Source: JAJFFW01 sp038531315
GTDB lineage: Bacteria > Pseudomonadota > Alphaproteobacteria > Caulobacterales > Parvularculaceae
Assembly: GCA_038531315.1 (NCBI GenBank)
Contig: JBCBBT010000001.1
Location: 75,203 to 139,202, forward strand
DNA length: 64,000 bases
Direction of reading: 5' to 3'
The position numbers and the translations under genes were made by a program. Each line of letters opens with the position of its first letter. The stretch's first letter is position 1. Positions 7,951 to 16,975 of this stretch are shown here, piece after piece. The notes beneath the pieces were generated by a model, which was given only the letters and a program-made list of their open reading frames with translations, searched no databases and was not told the DNA's origin.

Positions 7951-10077
7951 TTATTGGTTGGCCGTTCCCTTCGGCTTGAGGACCGTCAGCCTTTCGCCGG
8001 GTCGGCGCTCATTTGAAATATCTTCAAGGACGCCGTTTTCCATTTTTAAAACGCGGTCGGCGATACGGATCAGCTCCGGGCGATGGGCGATGACAAATTT
8101 TGTCATCGCCATCGATTTCAGGACAATGCCGATCTCTTTTTCAGCCGCTTCATCGAGATTGGCCGTTCCCTCATCAAGAAACAGCATCTCCGGATTTCGA
8201 TAGAGCGCCCTCGCCAACAGCAGCCTCTGGCGCTGGCCCCCGGACAAGGCTGCGCCCATGTCGCCGATATAGGAAAAATAACCCATGGGCATCGCCTCGA
8301 TTTCATCGGCGATACGCGCGGCGGCCGCGGCCTTCTTCACACGCTCATCGTCAAGCTCAGGATCAAAAAAAGCAATATTTTCCGATATCGTGCCCGACAA
8401 CAGATTATCGTCCTGCATGACAACGCCAATCTGTGAACGGAAGTTCCTCAATCCGTGCGCAGCAATCGAACGACCGTCAACGAGGACGCTGCCGGAAGAC
8501 GGCGCCAATAGGCCGAGCATCACTTTCAACAGTGTCGTCTTACCGCCGCCCGAGGGGCCCGTAAGGGCGACAAACTCGCCGGCGCCGATCTCAACATTCA
8601 CATTCTCGAACACACAAGGTTCGTGCACGCTATAGCGAAAGCTGAGATTGTCGAGCTTCATCGCGCCCGTTAGCGCGGCTTGCCCGTGCGCAGCGGCGCG
8701 ATCAAGGCCCTCCTCCCGCGGGGTTTGCACGATATCGGTCAGCCGGTCGACATGGAGCCCGAGCATTCGAAACTCAATGCCCTTTTCAACTAGCCCCAAT
8801 ACGCGCTCGACGAAATTCTGCCTGTACGCCATGAATGCGAAAAGCATCCCGATGGTCATATCGCCGCTCATCACAAATAACGAGCCGGCGAAAACGATCA
8901 GCACCACCTGAAAGCCAAAGGCCAGCGCATTGGCCAGCTTCAGGATGATTGTCAGTTTTTCTTCCGCAATCGTCGCATTGACAACGCGGGTATAAGCATT
9001 GCGCCAACCCGCTTCGCGATCGGCCTCTCCGCCAAAAAGTTTAATCGCGCGGGCGCCGTTCAGCGTCTCCATCAGGAAAGTCTGCTCGACCGCCTTGTCG
9101 ATAATCTTCTGCTCATTGCGACGGCGGAGCATAGGGAAAAGAATGAGCGATACGCCAGCGAATATCGCAGTCGTAAAGAATACGATCAGAGCGAGCCGCC
9201 AGTCGTAATAGATGATCAGCGCCGCTGTCGTCAGCGCCATCAAGCCATCGATCAAGGCTGCGACAACGCCTTGCGTCATCGCTTCTTGTATCGGCTGCAC
9301 CGACATCATGCGGGAAATAATGTCGCCCATGTGACGTTTTTCAAAATACGATGTCGGTAGCCTGATCAAATGGCGCAGAACATTGCCGGCCATTTGAAAG
9401 GTCAGCGATTGACCGATCAGCAGGATGACGAGCGACCGCAGGGCTTCGGTCGCCGCGCTCAGGAGATACAAAAACCCAAATCCCAGCGCGAGGATCAACA
9501 AAAAATTCTGGTCATATCGGATGATCGCTTCGTCGACGGCGATTTGCAGATAGAGCGGCAACGCAAGAACAAAGGCCTGATAAATAACCGATAGCAAAAT
9601 GATTTGCGCCAGCGCCCTTTTGAGGCCGCTCATCTTGCTCCAGAAATCTGTCAACCGCGTACGGACCAGATGTGATTGCGGTTTGAAGCTGGCCGTGGGC
9701 GAAAGCTCCAGCGCCACACCGGTGAAATGGCTTGACGCCTCCGACAGCGACATCTGAATGCGGCCGCGCGCCGGATCGTTGATCACAAGCTTGTCGCCGC
9801 GGGTTTTCACCAGAACGACAAAGTGGCTCATGTCCCAGTGTAAGATCGCCGGACAGGAGAGATCGGGCAGGCTCTCCAGCTCCAGCTTGACGGCGCGCGC
9901 GCTCAGCTCAAGGTCGTCAGCGATCGCAATGAGCTGGCGCAGCGTCGCGCCTTTTAACGACGGCGCATATTTCTGTCGCAACTGAAGAATATCGATGTGG
10001 AGGCCATAATGTGAAGCGACCATTGCAAGACTTGCAAGGCCGCATTCGGTCGCTTCGCCCTGAATGATTGTTTTCAT
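7951..10077 (-). CDS. lanT: C39 peptidase-containing ABC exporter (lanthipeptide export and leader cleavage)
   Basis: 708 residues from the ATG at 10077. Upstream in-frame codons overlap the hlyD gene and show no family similarity. The N-terminal C39 peptidase has QGEATECGLAS with catalytic Cys12, His85 (DMSHFVVL) and Asp101 (INDPA). Six membrane segments follow. The ATPase has Walker A GPSGGGKTT at 507-515, signature LSGGQRQR at 611-618, Walker B MLFLDE at 631-636 and H-loop His665. Such proteins cut after a Gly-Gly leader and export the core peptide. All catalytic residues are present and the precursor two genes upstream carries a matching Gly-Gly site, so LanT is the natural assignment. 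Confidence 0.93.
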   Translation of the reverse strand: MKTIIQGEATECGLASLAMVASHYGLHIDILQLRQKYAPSLKGATLRQLIAIADDLELSARAVKLELESLPDLSCPAILHWDMSHFVVLVKTRGDKLVINDPARGRIQMSLSEASSHFTGVALELSPTASFKPQSHLVRTRLTDFWSKMSGLKRALAQIILLSVIYQAFVLALPLYLQIAVDEAIIRYDQNFLLILALGFGFLYLLSAATEALRSLVILLIGQSLTFQMAGNVLRHLIRLPTSYFEKRHMGDIISRMMSVQPIQEAMTQGVVAALIDGLMALTTAALIIYYDWRLALIVFFTTAIFAGVSLILFPMLRRRNEQKIIDKAVEQTFLMETLNGARAIKLFGGEADREAGWRNAYTRVVNATIAEEKLTIILKLANALAFGFQVVLIVFAGSLFVMSGDMTIGMLFAFMAYRQNFVERVLGLVEKGIEFRMLGLHVDRLTDIVQTPREEGLDRAAAHGQAALTGAMKLDNLSFRYSVHEPCVFENVNVEIGAGEFVALTGPSGGGKTTLLKVMLGLLAPSSGSVLVDGRSIAAHGLRNFRSQIGVVMQDDNLLSGTISENIAFFDPELDDERVKKAAAAARIADEIEAMPMGYFSYIGDMGAALSGGQRQRLLLARALYRNPEMLFLDEGTANLDEAAEKEIGIVLKSMAMTKFVIAHRPELIRIADRVLKMENGVLEDISNERRPGERLTVLKPKGTANQ

Positions 10078-10117
10078 TGCGGCGTCCACAGATAAAAAAT
10101 GGCCCGGTCCATATTGC

Positions 10118-11338
10118 TCAGGTCCCGGACTGCAAAAGGCGCCACATGCGCCGCCGCTCAAGCAAAATGTCGGCCTTTAAAAGCATGCCCGCTTGCAGCG
10201 GAAAGCGATCGTCATTGAAGGAAATCGACTGCTCCTCGATATCGACTGTGACGCTGTAGACCGGCTCTTCAAGCGCAACCGAAATCGGCAGCTCGCTCGG
10301 ATTATAAACCGACCGCGAAATGGTATTCACGGTGCCGCGCACGACGCCGAATTTCTGATGGGGAAACGCGTCCAGGCGCAGGTTCACATCCTGGCCGGAT
10401 TTTACAAAGCCGGCCGCACTGGTCGGCACGAACAATTCGACTTGCAGGTACCCGCCCTCCGGGATAAGCGCCATCAGCATTCTGCCGCCGCCGGCGGTCT
10501 GCCCTTTGCGTAGCGGCGCCGCGGCGATAGAGCCCGCGACGGGCGCCGTCAGAACGATGCTCCGGCTCGCTTCATATTCCGCGCGTTGACGTGAAAGCGT
10601 CTCCAACTGGTTTCTCAATTCCGACGCCGCCGCTTGCCGGTCGCCGGGAAGATCGACAAGCACCCCTTCCGCCTCCTCGATCTGACGGGTAATCGCCAGC
10701 CGCTCACGCCCCAGCTGGGTCTGGTTTTGCGTCAAAATCAGCAAGGCTTCTTCATGCTCAAGCACTTCGATATCGGACGCATTATCTTCGGCGGCGAGCG
10801 CGCGATAACGCCCGAGCACCTGATCAGCAATTCTGACGCGCTGCTTCTGGGCTCTTTCCTGTTGTTGGACGGCGGCCAGTTCAACCTTCAGGCTTTCGAC
10901 GCGCGCCCTCAGCTGTCGCTCTTTTGCGTCATACTGTTTTTGAAGCGGCGCGAGGCGCTCATAAACCTCGTTGTACTGCGCATTGAGGCTTTCCAGTTTC
11001 ACGGTCGCAGCGCTTCGCCCGTCGGTCAGCGCGTTGTCGAAGTCAAGCGTCACAAGCCGCGCGCCGGCGGCGACCACATCGCCTTCTTTTGCATGAACTT
11101 CCTGGATTACTCCTTCTTGCGAAGAGACAATTCGTACAAGGCCTTTATCGGGGGCCAGCCATCCGATTACCGTTTGCTTTCGCGTATAAGAAGCAAAGAC
11201 CAGAAAAATGAGAAGGCCGATGAACAATAGCGATAATAGAAGCGTGATCGTCCAGTGAGATAACGGCGTATCAAGGCGCACTTCGCCGTAGAGGCGTTGC
11301 GTTTGTTTCTCGACGACTTCTTTTCGAAAAAGTGCCAT
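10118..11338 (-). CDS. HlyD-family periplasmic adaptor for the exporter
   Basis: 406 residues from the ATG at 11338; a TTG seven codons upstream is also possible and neither has a strong ribosome site. One membrane anchor lies at about residues 28-51, then a split lipoyl-like domain (VVSSQEGVIQEVHAKEGDVV type sequence), a long Glu/Gln/Arg-rich coiled coil of roughly 150 residues, and a beta-barrel domain. Adaptors of this family link an inner-membrane ABC exporter to an outer-membrane channel. It lies between lanM and the C39 exporter, as expected for peptide export in a Gram-negative cell. No TolC gene is in the window. Confidence 0.9.
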   Translation of the reverse strand: MALFRKEVVEKQTQRLYGEVRLDTPLSHWTITLLLSLLFIGLLIFLVFASYTRKQTVIGWLAPDKGLVRIVSSQEGVIQEVHAKEGDVVAAGARLVTLDFDNALTDGRSAATVKLESLNAQYNEVYERLAPLQKQYDAKERQLRARVESLKVELAAVQQQERAQKQRVRIADQVLGRYRALAAEDNASDIEVLEHEEALLILTQNQTQLGRERLAITRQIEEAEGVLVDLPGDRQAAASELRNQLETLSRQRAEYEASRSIVLTAPVAGSIAAAPLRKGQTAGGGRMLMALIPEGGYLQVELFVPTSAAGFVKSGQDVNLRLDAFPHQKFGVVRGTVNTISRSVYNPSELPISVALEEPVYSVTVDIEEQSISFNDDRFPLQAGMLLKADILLERRRMWRLLQSGT

Positions 11339-11380
11339 AGCGTTGATTATGACCGGCAAAATCCGTGATGACGAGGAATT

Positions 11381-14300
11381 TTAGCGCGGCGGCTCAAGCG
11401 CCAATATCGACGGCGTTTCGGGATCGGCGCACCGCAAGAGGCCATAACCGATCCCGGCGACGCCGGACATCATGCCAAGCGGCTGCACCTGCGGGGCAAA
11501 ACCGGTCCGCCAGCCGACTTTGGAGATGCTTTTGAGGACGCCGGCGGCGATCCGGTCGACGGCGTCCGACAAGTCCGGCTTGTCCAGTGCGGCCGCCATG
11601 ACGCGCATACAATCGAGATTTCCAAAATCGCCGTGGCAAAGGCTGTGATTGCGGCCAAACCCTTCCGTGCGCGTCGTTGCGGCGGCTGTAAGAATCTCCT
11701 CGTCAACGTCGCCGCCGGACGGCGCCAGACCCTGCCGTTTCATCAGGGCCCGACTGAGACCGATCCCCGGCGCGCCGTGGCACCAGGCGACAACAAAGTT
11801 CTCAGATTGCGCTTCGGTTTCGCCGGGCCTCAGCCCTTCACGGACGTCGCGCCAATTGCCTTCTCGCGGGGCGAAAAGACTTCGATCATAGGCCAGCGCT
11901 TTCTCGCCAACTGCAGAAAATCGCTGGTCGCCAAATGCTTTGCCAAGCCGTCGCAATGCCAGTGCAATGCCGGCAGCCCCGTGGGAAAATCCACCCAGCG
12001 GTTTTGGGCCGGCGACGTCCAGCAACCAGCCGGCGCCAGTTTCAGTTTCTACAACATTCGTCAGCAAATGGTCGCCGCAGGCAAGCGCATGGTCGCGCAG
12101 GTCGGGGTCGCCGCAATCGATCAGATTTAGCGCGCTTAACAAAAATCCGGCCGCGCCCCCCACGACGTCGTAGATCCTGTCATCGCGCGCGAGCGTTTCG
12201 GCCGGCGGCAGCAGCTCCATGATGTCTGAGACAGTCGACGGATCATCCCACAACGACGACAAATGATGCGCCGTATAGAGAAGGCTTCCCCATCCGGTGA
12301 AAGCGCCGATGCCGTCGACCTGTCGCCGCCCGCCGCGCAAGATAAATACCGTATTTCGCCAGGCCGCTTCAGCGATATCACGATAGGCGCCCTCGCCCGA
12401 CGTCTTTGCAAGATAGGCGAAAAAGAGCGCCATGCCCGGCAAACCGGAATAAAGGTCCTCTCCAGCGTCGCGGTAGACCCAATGTACGCTTTCGCCAGGC
12501 ACACACGTGAACCACGAGGCGCCGCCGCCGCCGCGAAAACTCAACCGCGCAAGATATTCAGCAACGTCCCTCGCGGCGTTCAGATAGTCCTGCGGCGGAC
12601 AAACCGACGGCGCCGCATCAATGGGGTAATCTTCAAACCCGCCGGCGCCCGCATTCGCCGCGCGCACGGACAGTGATTTCTCGATTAGCCAACTCTGTCG
12701 CAGCCGGTCGGCGGGGCCGAAGTTTTCGAGCTTTTCGGCCATCGTTTCGCGCGCTGAGACGGGGAAAAAATCGTCGAAGGTTTCACCATTGCAAGCTGTC
12801 AGCGACCGTTCGCCGACAAGCGTTGAAAAAGCCGGAATATCATTGCGCCAATAGGCTGCGCGCTCGGCTTCAGCGACGTGCGCCAGGACAGGATATCGCA
12901 CGACATCGACCCAAAGCCGATCGAAATAAAGATCCCGCTCAAGCGCGTTGCCCAGCATTCGTGGATGAAATGCGTCCGATAGTTGCAGCCCATAATAAAA
13001 TGTCGGCCGCAGAATAATTCGGACCTGCGCATCGTCGAACACGCTGAGAGGTCCGCGCTTTGACAATAAGAATTCTCGATTTTTCGCGAGCATGTCATAA
13101 GCGTCATGAAAGCCATCGAGGAGGTCGGCAAGGAAGTCGCTCGCGTCAACTGGCGCGCCTTGCAAGGTTGCGAGATGATTGCCAGGCGGGATCGGCGTCT
13201 TTTCACGTATTAGCCGCATGCGATCCGTACCGGGATCAGCAATGACGAGCAACGCCACAGACGATAACTGGTCGCCCGCGGTCAAGCCGCCGATATCGAC
13301 GCCGTCGCGGGCGTCGCCGGTTTTCCAAATCTGTTGCGGCAAGAGGCCAGGCCCGAGAACTGACCTGAACACTTCGTTTCCTGGCGGCGCATGGTCGCCG
13401 AGAAATCCAAGTAACGACAAATCTGGCTGGATCAGCGTTTCAAGATCGACGAGCATGGGAAACGCGCCGGCGGCGATAATGTTCTCGTGGTGAAAGTCGC
13501 TCGCGTTGAACAGATAAAGCAAGCCCAAATAAGCGCCTTGCCGGTAGAAAAAATCCTTGACCTCGCCTGCGTCAGCGCAGGGCTTTTGCTCGATATATTC
13601 GACCCAGCCATATCCATCTTGCGCCAGGACCTGCGGGAGCTTCAGGTCTTTTTTCAGATCCTGCGCATTCACCCAATCAATGAAGCCTGCGAATGCGCAA
13701 TAGATCGAGAGCGACTGCGGCCGATATACGAGTTTCTCCCCCGTTGAAAATTTTAGGATCGATACAGATCGTCCGCCATGGTGATCATCGCCAGCTTCAA
13801 GCACAATTGACGCAAGCTGTTTTGCCTCCCCCGAAAAGAACATTTCGAAAATCGCCGCTTCATCGCGAACGTAGGCGTCCAGCAGCTCGCTGACAAAGCG
13901 CTCCCATTGCGCAATCGCCTCCAGCAAGAGCCTCAACAGCACCGGATAAGCCTCAAGCAACGTGTTCCGGTAGTCGGGCTCACCCACAAGCGCGCAGAAA
14001 TGATCGAAACGGGCCCGCGGCGTTGTTCCGTCTAATTCCTTGTGCTCTCGCTTGCGTTCCAGTTCTTGCAGAAGCGCGCGCTGCGCCATTCTCGCGACTT
14101 TGCCCAGCAGAAATGAAAATGCGTCGTCGACAAATTCCCGCCTGTTTAGGTGGGATTGCGCACCCGCCGCGACGCTATATTGGTCAATCCGGGCATAGGC
14201 GGCGGCTAACTCAGGGCCGACAAGCGCCGGGAAAACCTCAAGGTGTTCGGCGTTCGCCGGCGGAATGCGCGCTAACAACTCACGCCATTTTTCGTCATAG

Positions 14301-14815
14301 CCGCCAGTTTCGCGGACATGCTCTTGGGGGATATGGCCGACAATGTTGCCGTGTAACGCATGGTTGTCGCGTGACGCACGGCTATCAGATGACGCATTGA
14401 CCAGATCGTCCTGCGTGCGGCGCTTAGTTTCTGGATTCACGGAGAAAAGCCGCCGACCGGTATCGTTGTCCGAAGCGCCCGCAAGTTCCGCCGGCGTCGG
14501 TTCTAACGACAGAACATCGATAAAACCCTCAAAGGTGAGGTCGGAGGCTTCGAGGCGCCGGCTAAAAACATCGTCATTTTCAAAGGGACGTTGCGCGCGC
14601 CACCGCTGCACCAAATCTAGCAAGTCAATGTTCGAGCCGCGCGTTGCGTAATTTTCATGCTTATCGACGTGCAGCGCCTCAGCACCCAGCCCATCGACAT
14701 AATTGTCGCCGCCGTCGCTAACGAGGCCACGCGACATCGTGCGCGCTGCAATCAGTTTTTTTCGGTCGTTAAGGTTTAGAGCGCGTGCGCGCGATCCCAT
14801 CTTGCGTTCCAACAT
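11381..14815 (-). CDS. lanM: Class II lanthipeptide synthetase LanM
   Basis: 1,144 residues. An ATG at 14800, with GGA upstream, is an alternative start. The dehydratase half contains ASDFHHENII with Asp440 and His442, followed by VDLETL near 456-461, as in LanM/DUF4135 enzymes that phosphorylate and eliminate Ser/Thr. The LanC-like cyclase half keeps GGFSHGAAG (His946), WCHGAPG (Cys1012) and SLCHGDFGN (Cys1060, His1061), which are the proposed acid/base and the three zinc ligands. Both activities therefore look intact. It follows the precursor gene after 51 bases with a hairpin between, and leads into the hlyD and exporter genes. Confidence 0.95.
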   Translation of the reverse strand: MLERKMGSRARALNLNDRKKLIAARTMSRGLVSDGGDNYVDGLGAEALHVDKHENYATRGSNIDLLDLVQRWRAQRPFENDDVFSRRLEASDLTFEGFIDVLSLEPTPAELAGASDNDTGRRLFSVNPETKRRTQDDLVNASSDSRASRDNHALHGNIVGHIPQEHVRETGGYDEKWRELLARIPPANAEHLEVFPALVGPELAAAYARIDQYSVAAGAQSHLNRREFVDDAFSFLLGKVARMAQRALLQELERKREHKELDGTTPRARFDHFCALVGEPDYRNTLLEAYPVLLRLLLEAIAQWERFVSELLDAYVRDEAAIFEMFFSGEAKQLASIVLEAGDDHHGGRSVSILKFSTGEKLVYRPQSLSIYCAFAGFIDWVNAQDLKKDLKLPQVLAQDGYGWVEYIEQKPCADAGEVKDFFYRQGAYLGLLYLFNASDFHHENIIAAGAFPMLVDLETLIQPDLSLLGFLGDHAPPGNEVFRSVLGPGLLPQQIWKTGDARDGVDIGGLTAGDQLSSVALLVIADPGTDRMRLIREKTPIPPGNHLATLQGAPVDASDFLADLLDGFHDAYDMLAKNREFLLSKRGPLSVFDDAQVRIILRPTFYYGLQLSDAFHPRMLGNALERDLYFDRLWVDVVRYPVLAHVAEAERAAYWRNDIPAFSTLVGERSLTACNGETFDDFFPVSARETMAEKLENFGPADRLRQSWLIEKSLSVRAANAGAGGFEDYPIDAAPSVCPPQDYLNAARDVAEYLARLSFRGGGGASWFTCVPGESVHWVYRDAGEDLYSGLPGMALFFAYLAKTSGEGAYRDIAEAAWRNTVFILRGGRRQVDGIGAFTGWGSLLYTAHHLSSLWDDPSTVSDIMELLPPAETLARDDRIYDVVGGAAGFLLSALNLIDCGDPDLRDHALACGDHLLTNVVETETGAGWLLDVAGPKPLGGFSHGAAGIALALRRLGKAFGDQRFSAVGEKALAYDRSLFAPREGNWRDVREGLRPGETEAQSENFVVAWCHGAPGIGLSRALMKRQGLAPSGGDVDEEILTAAATTRTEGFGRNHSLCHGDFGNLDCMRVMAAALDKPDLSDAVDRIAAGVLKSISKVGWRTGFAPQVQPLGMMSGVAGIGYGLLRCADPETPSILALEPPR

Positions 14816-14826
14816 CTGAAACGACA

Positions 14827-14851
14827 GGCCGGCCTCAAAAAGAGGCCGACC
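14827..14851 (-). promoter_or_regulatory. Hairpin between lanA and lanM
   Basis: A 10-bp stem (14842-14851 with 14827-14836, one G-U pair in the transcript) closes a five-base loop. There is no T run after it, so it is probably a partial terminator or a mRNA processing/stability element that lets the precursor be made in excess of the synthetase. This arrangement is common in lanthipeptide operons; the function here is inferred. Confidence 0.5.
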
Positions 14852-14866
14852 CTTGATCGTCGCCGA

Positions 14867-15052
14867 TCAATAGCAGTGCTTCGGCGGGCAAGGCGAGCTA
14901 AACGGCGACGGGCCGCCGCAACCGCCGGAAACGCTGGCGAGCGCTTCGTCGTCGAGCTCGAGAATATCCCCGGCCGCGCTCTTCTTCGGCTCGGCAAGTG
15001 CTTCTCTCTTCTTGGGGTCACGCAACGCTTTGAGCAAGTCTTCTTTTTTCAC
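14867..15052 (-). CDS. lanA: Class II lanthipeptide precursor peptide
   Basis: 61 residues from a GTG at 15052, with AAGGAGGA ideally spaced upstream. The leader begins MKKEDLLKALRDPKKREAL; the DPxxR element resembles mersacidin/lichenicidin-type leaders. An acidic stretch (ILELDDEALASV) then leads to Ser-Gly-Gly at 42-44, a standard C39 cleavage site. The predicted core is CGGPSPFSSPCPPKHCY: three Cys, three Ser, no Thr, and five Pro. Up to three lanthionine rings are possible, with no methyllanthionine. It is the first gene of the lanA-lanM-hlyD-lanT run. The core resembles no lantibiotic known to me; the ring pattern is not predictable. Confidence 0.93.
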   Translation of the reverse strand: MKKEDLLKALRDPKKREALAEPKKSAAGDILELDDEALASVSGGCGGPSPFSSPCPPKHCY

Positions 15053-15332
15053 AAGTCCTCCTTCAGCGACGCAGAGGTCACTGTTGTTAATGTAAAAATG
15101 CTAGACACTCTAAGGCTTGAAAGAAGTCTTTGACGCCACTCGCATTGAGCAATACTAGCTATACGGATCAAAAACGTCTTCCGTTTACAGGTAAACACCT
15201 TTTTCATTCGCCAACAAGTAAAAAATCGATCATGTCGGCTCGACGCCCGGAGTAAACTACACGGTGTACAAACTTTTACCTGATCGTTTTCAAACCGCTG
15301 GCTACGCATCAATGCGGAAACCGGCGCCAAAA
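15053..15332. promoter_or_regulatory. lanA upstream region with GTTTACAGGTAAAC palindrome
   Basis: This 280-base AT-richer gap separates the GMC oxidoreductase stop from lanA and must hold the cluster promoter unless lanA is read from the GMC gene. At 15183-15196 is a perfect inverted repeat, GTTTAC-AG-GTAAAC, 131 bases from the lanA start. A related GTAAAC occurs at about 15252. They could be regulator sites. No convincing -35/-10 pair could be assigned. Confidence 0.4.
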
Positions 15333-16892
15333 TCAGCCAAGCATTGCGACGATTCGGCGCGCAACTCGGAAACTGTTGGCGAGAATCGTCAGCGTCGGCG
15401 GGGAACCGCCGGACGTCGGCATAAAGGAGCCGTCGACAACGAAAACCCCCCGGGTCCCGTGGAGTTGGCAATCCCTATCGAGCACGGAGACCGACGGATC
15501 AACGCCAGCGCGGCACGTGCCCATGACAAGATAGGACGATGTCGCACCGATATCGGTGAGCTTTACAGATGTCGCGCCTACATCTTCGAGGATTTCCCCA
15601 GCGCGCGCGCCAAGCCATGCGCCGACTTTTCTGTGATGCGGATGCGGATCGAGGTGTATCCGCGCGACCGGCAGTCCCCAACGGTCTGTGACGTTATCAT
15701 CTAACTCAATAAATGTGTCATCCGTAGCGAGATAATCGTGGAAAACTTCAAAGTGTAGACGCTTTGACCGACCATCATGACGCGCGTCGTCGTCCGGCCT
15801 TAGCTGCGGTTCAAAATCAAAGCGGATGACGCCGCCCTTTGCCAGCGCGCAGACATCGTCCGGCAGGAAGTAATAATCCATGACTGAGCGACCGACGAAG
15901 GGATCGCCGCTCTCGTCAGCATTGCCGGCGCCTTGCGGCAGGTCGCCATGGCCCATGGTGACCGCGTGAAATTGCAAATTGCGGCCAACGAGACCATTGT
16001 CGTTGCCGAGGCCGTCAGGAAACCGGGCCGATTTTGACAACAAAAGAAGGCGCGCCGATTCAATGGCTGAGGCGCAGATGCAAACGATCTTCGCTTCGAC
16101 TTCAATGTCAGCGCCGGCCTCGTTGCGGTAAACAACGCCCTTTGCGCCGCTATGTCCGACGCGCACCTCGCGGACCATTGCATTTGCTTCAACGCGGCAA
16201 AAACCGGTTGCTTCCGCGCGCGGCAACAGGGCTGCCTGCGTTGACCCGCGCGCGCCCGTCGGACAACCGAACCCCGCACATGACGGGCAATAGGAGCACG
16301 CCGGCCGGCCCTGATACGCTGATGAATTCACGGCGCGCGGCGTCGGGAAAGCCGTGAGCCCGCGCGCCCTGCATGCGCTTTCAATATCGGCGGCGATCGG
16401 ATGGGCGCGCAACGGGGCCATCGGATAGGCCGACGAGCGCGCGCCTTCGAACGGGTTGGCGCCGCTAAGACCGCTGACCCCCGCCTCACGTTCCGCCTCT
16501 GTGTAGAAGGGCTCCAGGTCGTGATAGCCAAAGGGCCAGTCGGCAAGCCCGAAGCCGCCTCCAAAGCGAGACCGCATCCGGAAATCATCCGGATGAAACC
16601 GATAGAAGTAAGCGCCCATATGCGCCGTTCCGCCGCCGACGCATGAGGCGACCCAGCCCAGCGTTGTCCGGTGCGCCATTGTCGTTTTTTTGGTTACAAC
16701 AGTGTGGGGATCATCTTCAATCGAGGGCGTGAACAGGCCGTGTTCAATGACAAGCGGGTCATGAACATAATCGTCCGGATCAAAGCGCGGGCCTTTTTCA
16801 AGGACCAGCACGTTCTTTTTCGCCTGCGACAAGCGCAACGCCAACGGGCCGCCGCCCGCGCCGCTTCCAATGATGACAACATCAACGCGCAT
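15333..16892 (-). CDS. GMC-family FAD oxidoreductase
   Basis: 519 residues from the ATG at 16892. The FAD motif GSGAGG is at 9-14. A Cys-rich segment (ACSYCPSCAGFGCPTGARG, in the middle of the protein) resembles that of alcohol-oxidase-type GMC enzymes. The C-terminus has MGTCRAG and FVVDGSFMPTSGGSPPT, which match the family. At the usual HxxGTxRMG position it reads YLVMGTCRAG, and the usual NP after GG is PP, so the classic catalytic His/Asn pair appears absent. It lies between lanA and a divergent methyltransferase. A tailoring role in the lanthipeptide pathway is possible but unproven; it could equally oxidise an unrelated alcohol or sugar. Confidence 0.85.
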   Translation of the reverse strand: MRVDVVIIGSGAGGGPLALRLSQAKKNVLVLEKGPRFDPDDYVHDPLVIEHGLFTPSIEDDPHTVVTKKTTMAHRTTLGWVASCVGGGTAHMGAYFYRFHPDDFRMRSRFGGGFGLADWPFGYHDLEPFYTEAEREAGVSGLSGANPFEGARSSAYPMAPLRAHPIAADIESACRARGLTAFPTPRAVNSSAYQGRPACSYCPSCAGFGCPTGARGSTQAALLPRAEATGFCRVEANAMVREVRVGHSGAKGVVYRNEAGADIEVEAKIVCICASAIESARLLLLSKSARFPDGLGNDNGLVGRNLQFHAVTMGHGDLPQGAGNADESGDPFVGRSVMDYYFLPDDVCALAKGGVIRFDFEPQLRPDDDARHDGRSKRLHFEVFHDYLATDDTFIELDDNVTDRWGLPVARIHLDPHPHHRKVGAWLGARAGEILEDVGATSVKLTDIGATSSYLVMGTCRAGVDPSVSVLDRDCQLHGTRGVFVVDGSFMPTSGGSPPTLTILANSFRVARRIVAMLG

Positions 16893-16975
16893 AAGCTTGC
16901 CGAAGGCTAAAGCAAAAGGCCCTTGACGCCTATAGCGCGCCGTCATCTATTCAGGCGGCGGAAGGACGCGGACGC

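Noticed and set aside
15049..15471. A 140-codon minus-strand frame upstream of lanA as a second precursor
   Set aside because: It overlaps the GMC gene end in another frame, has no Gly-Gly leader and its Cys are scattered. No second precursor could be supported.
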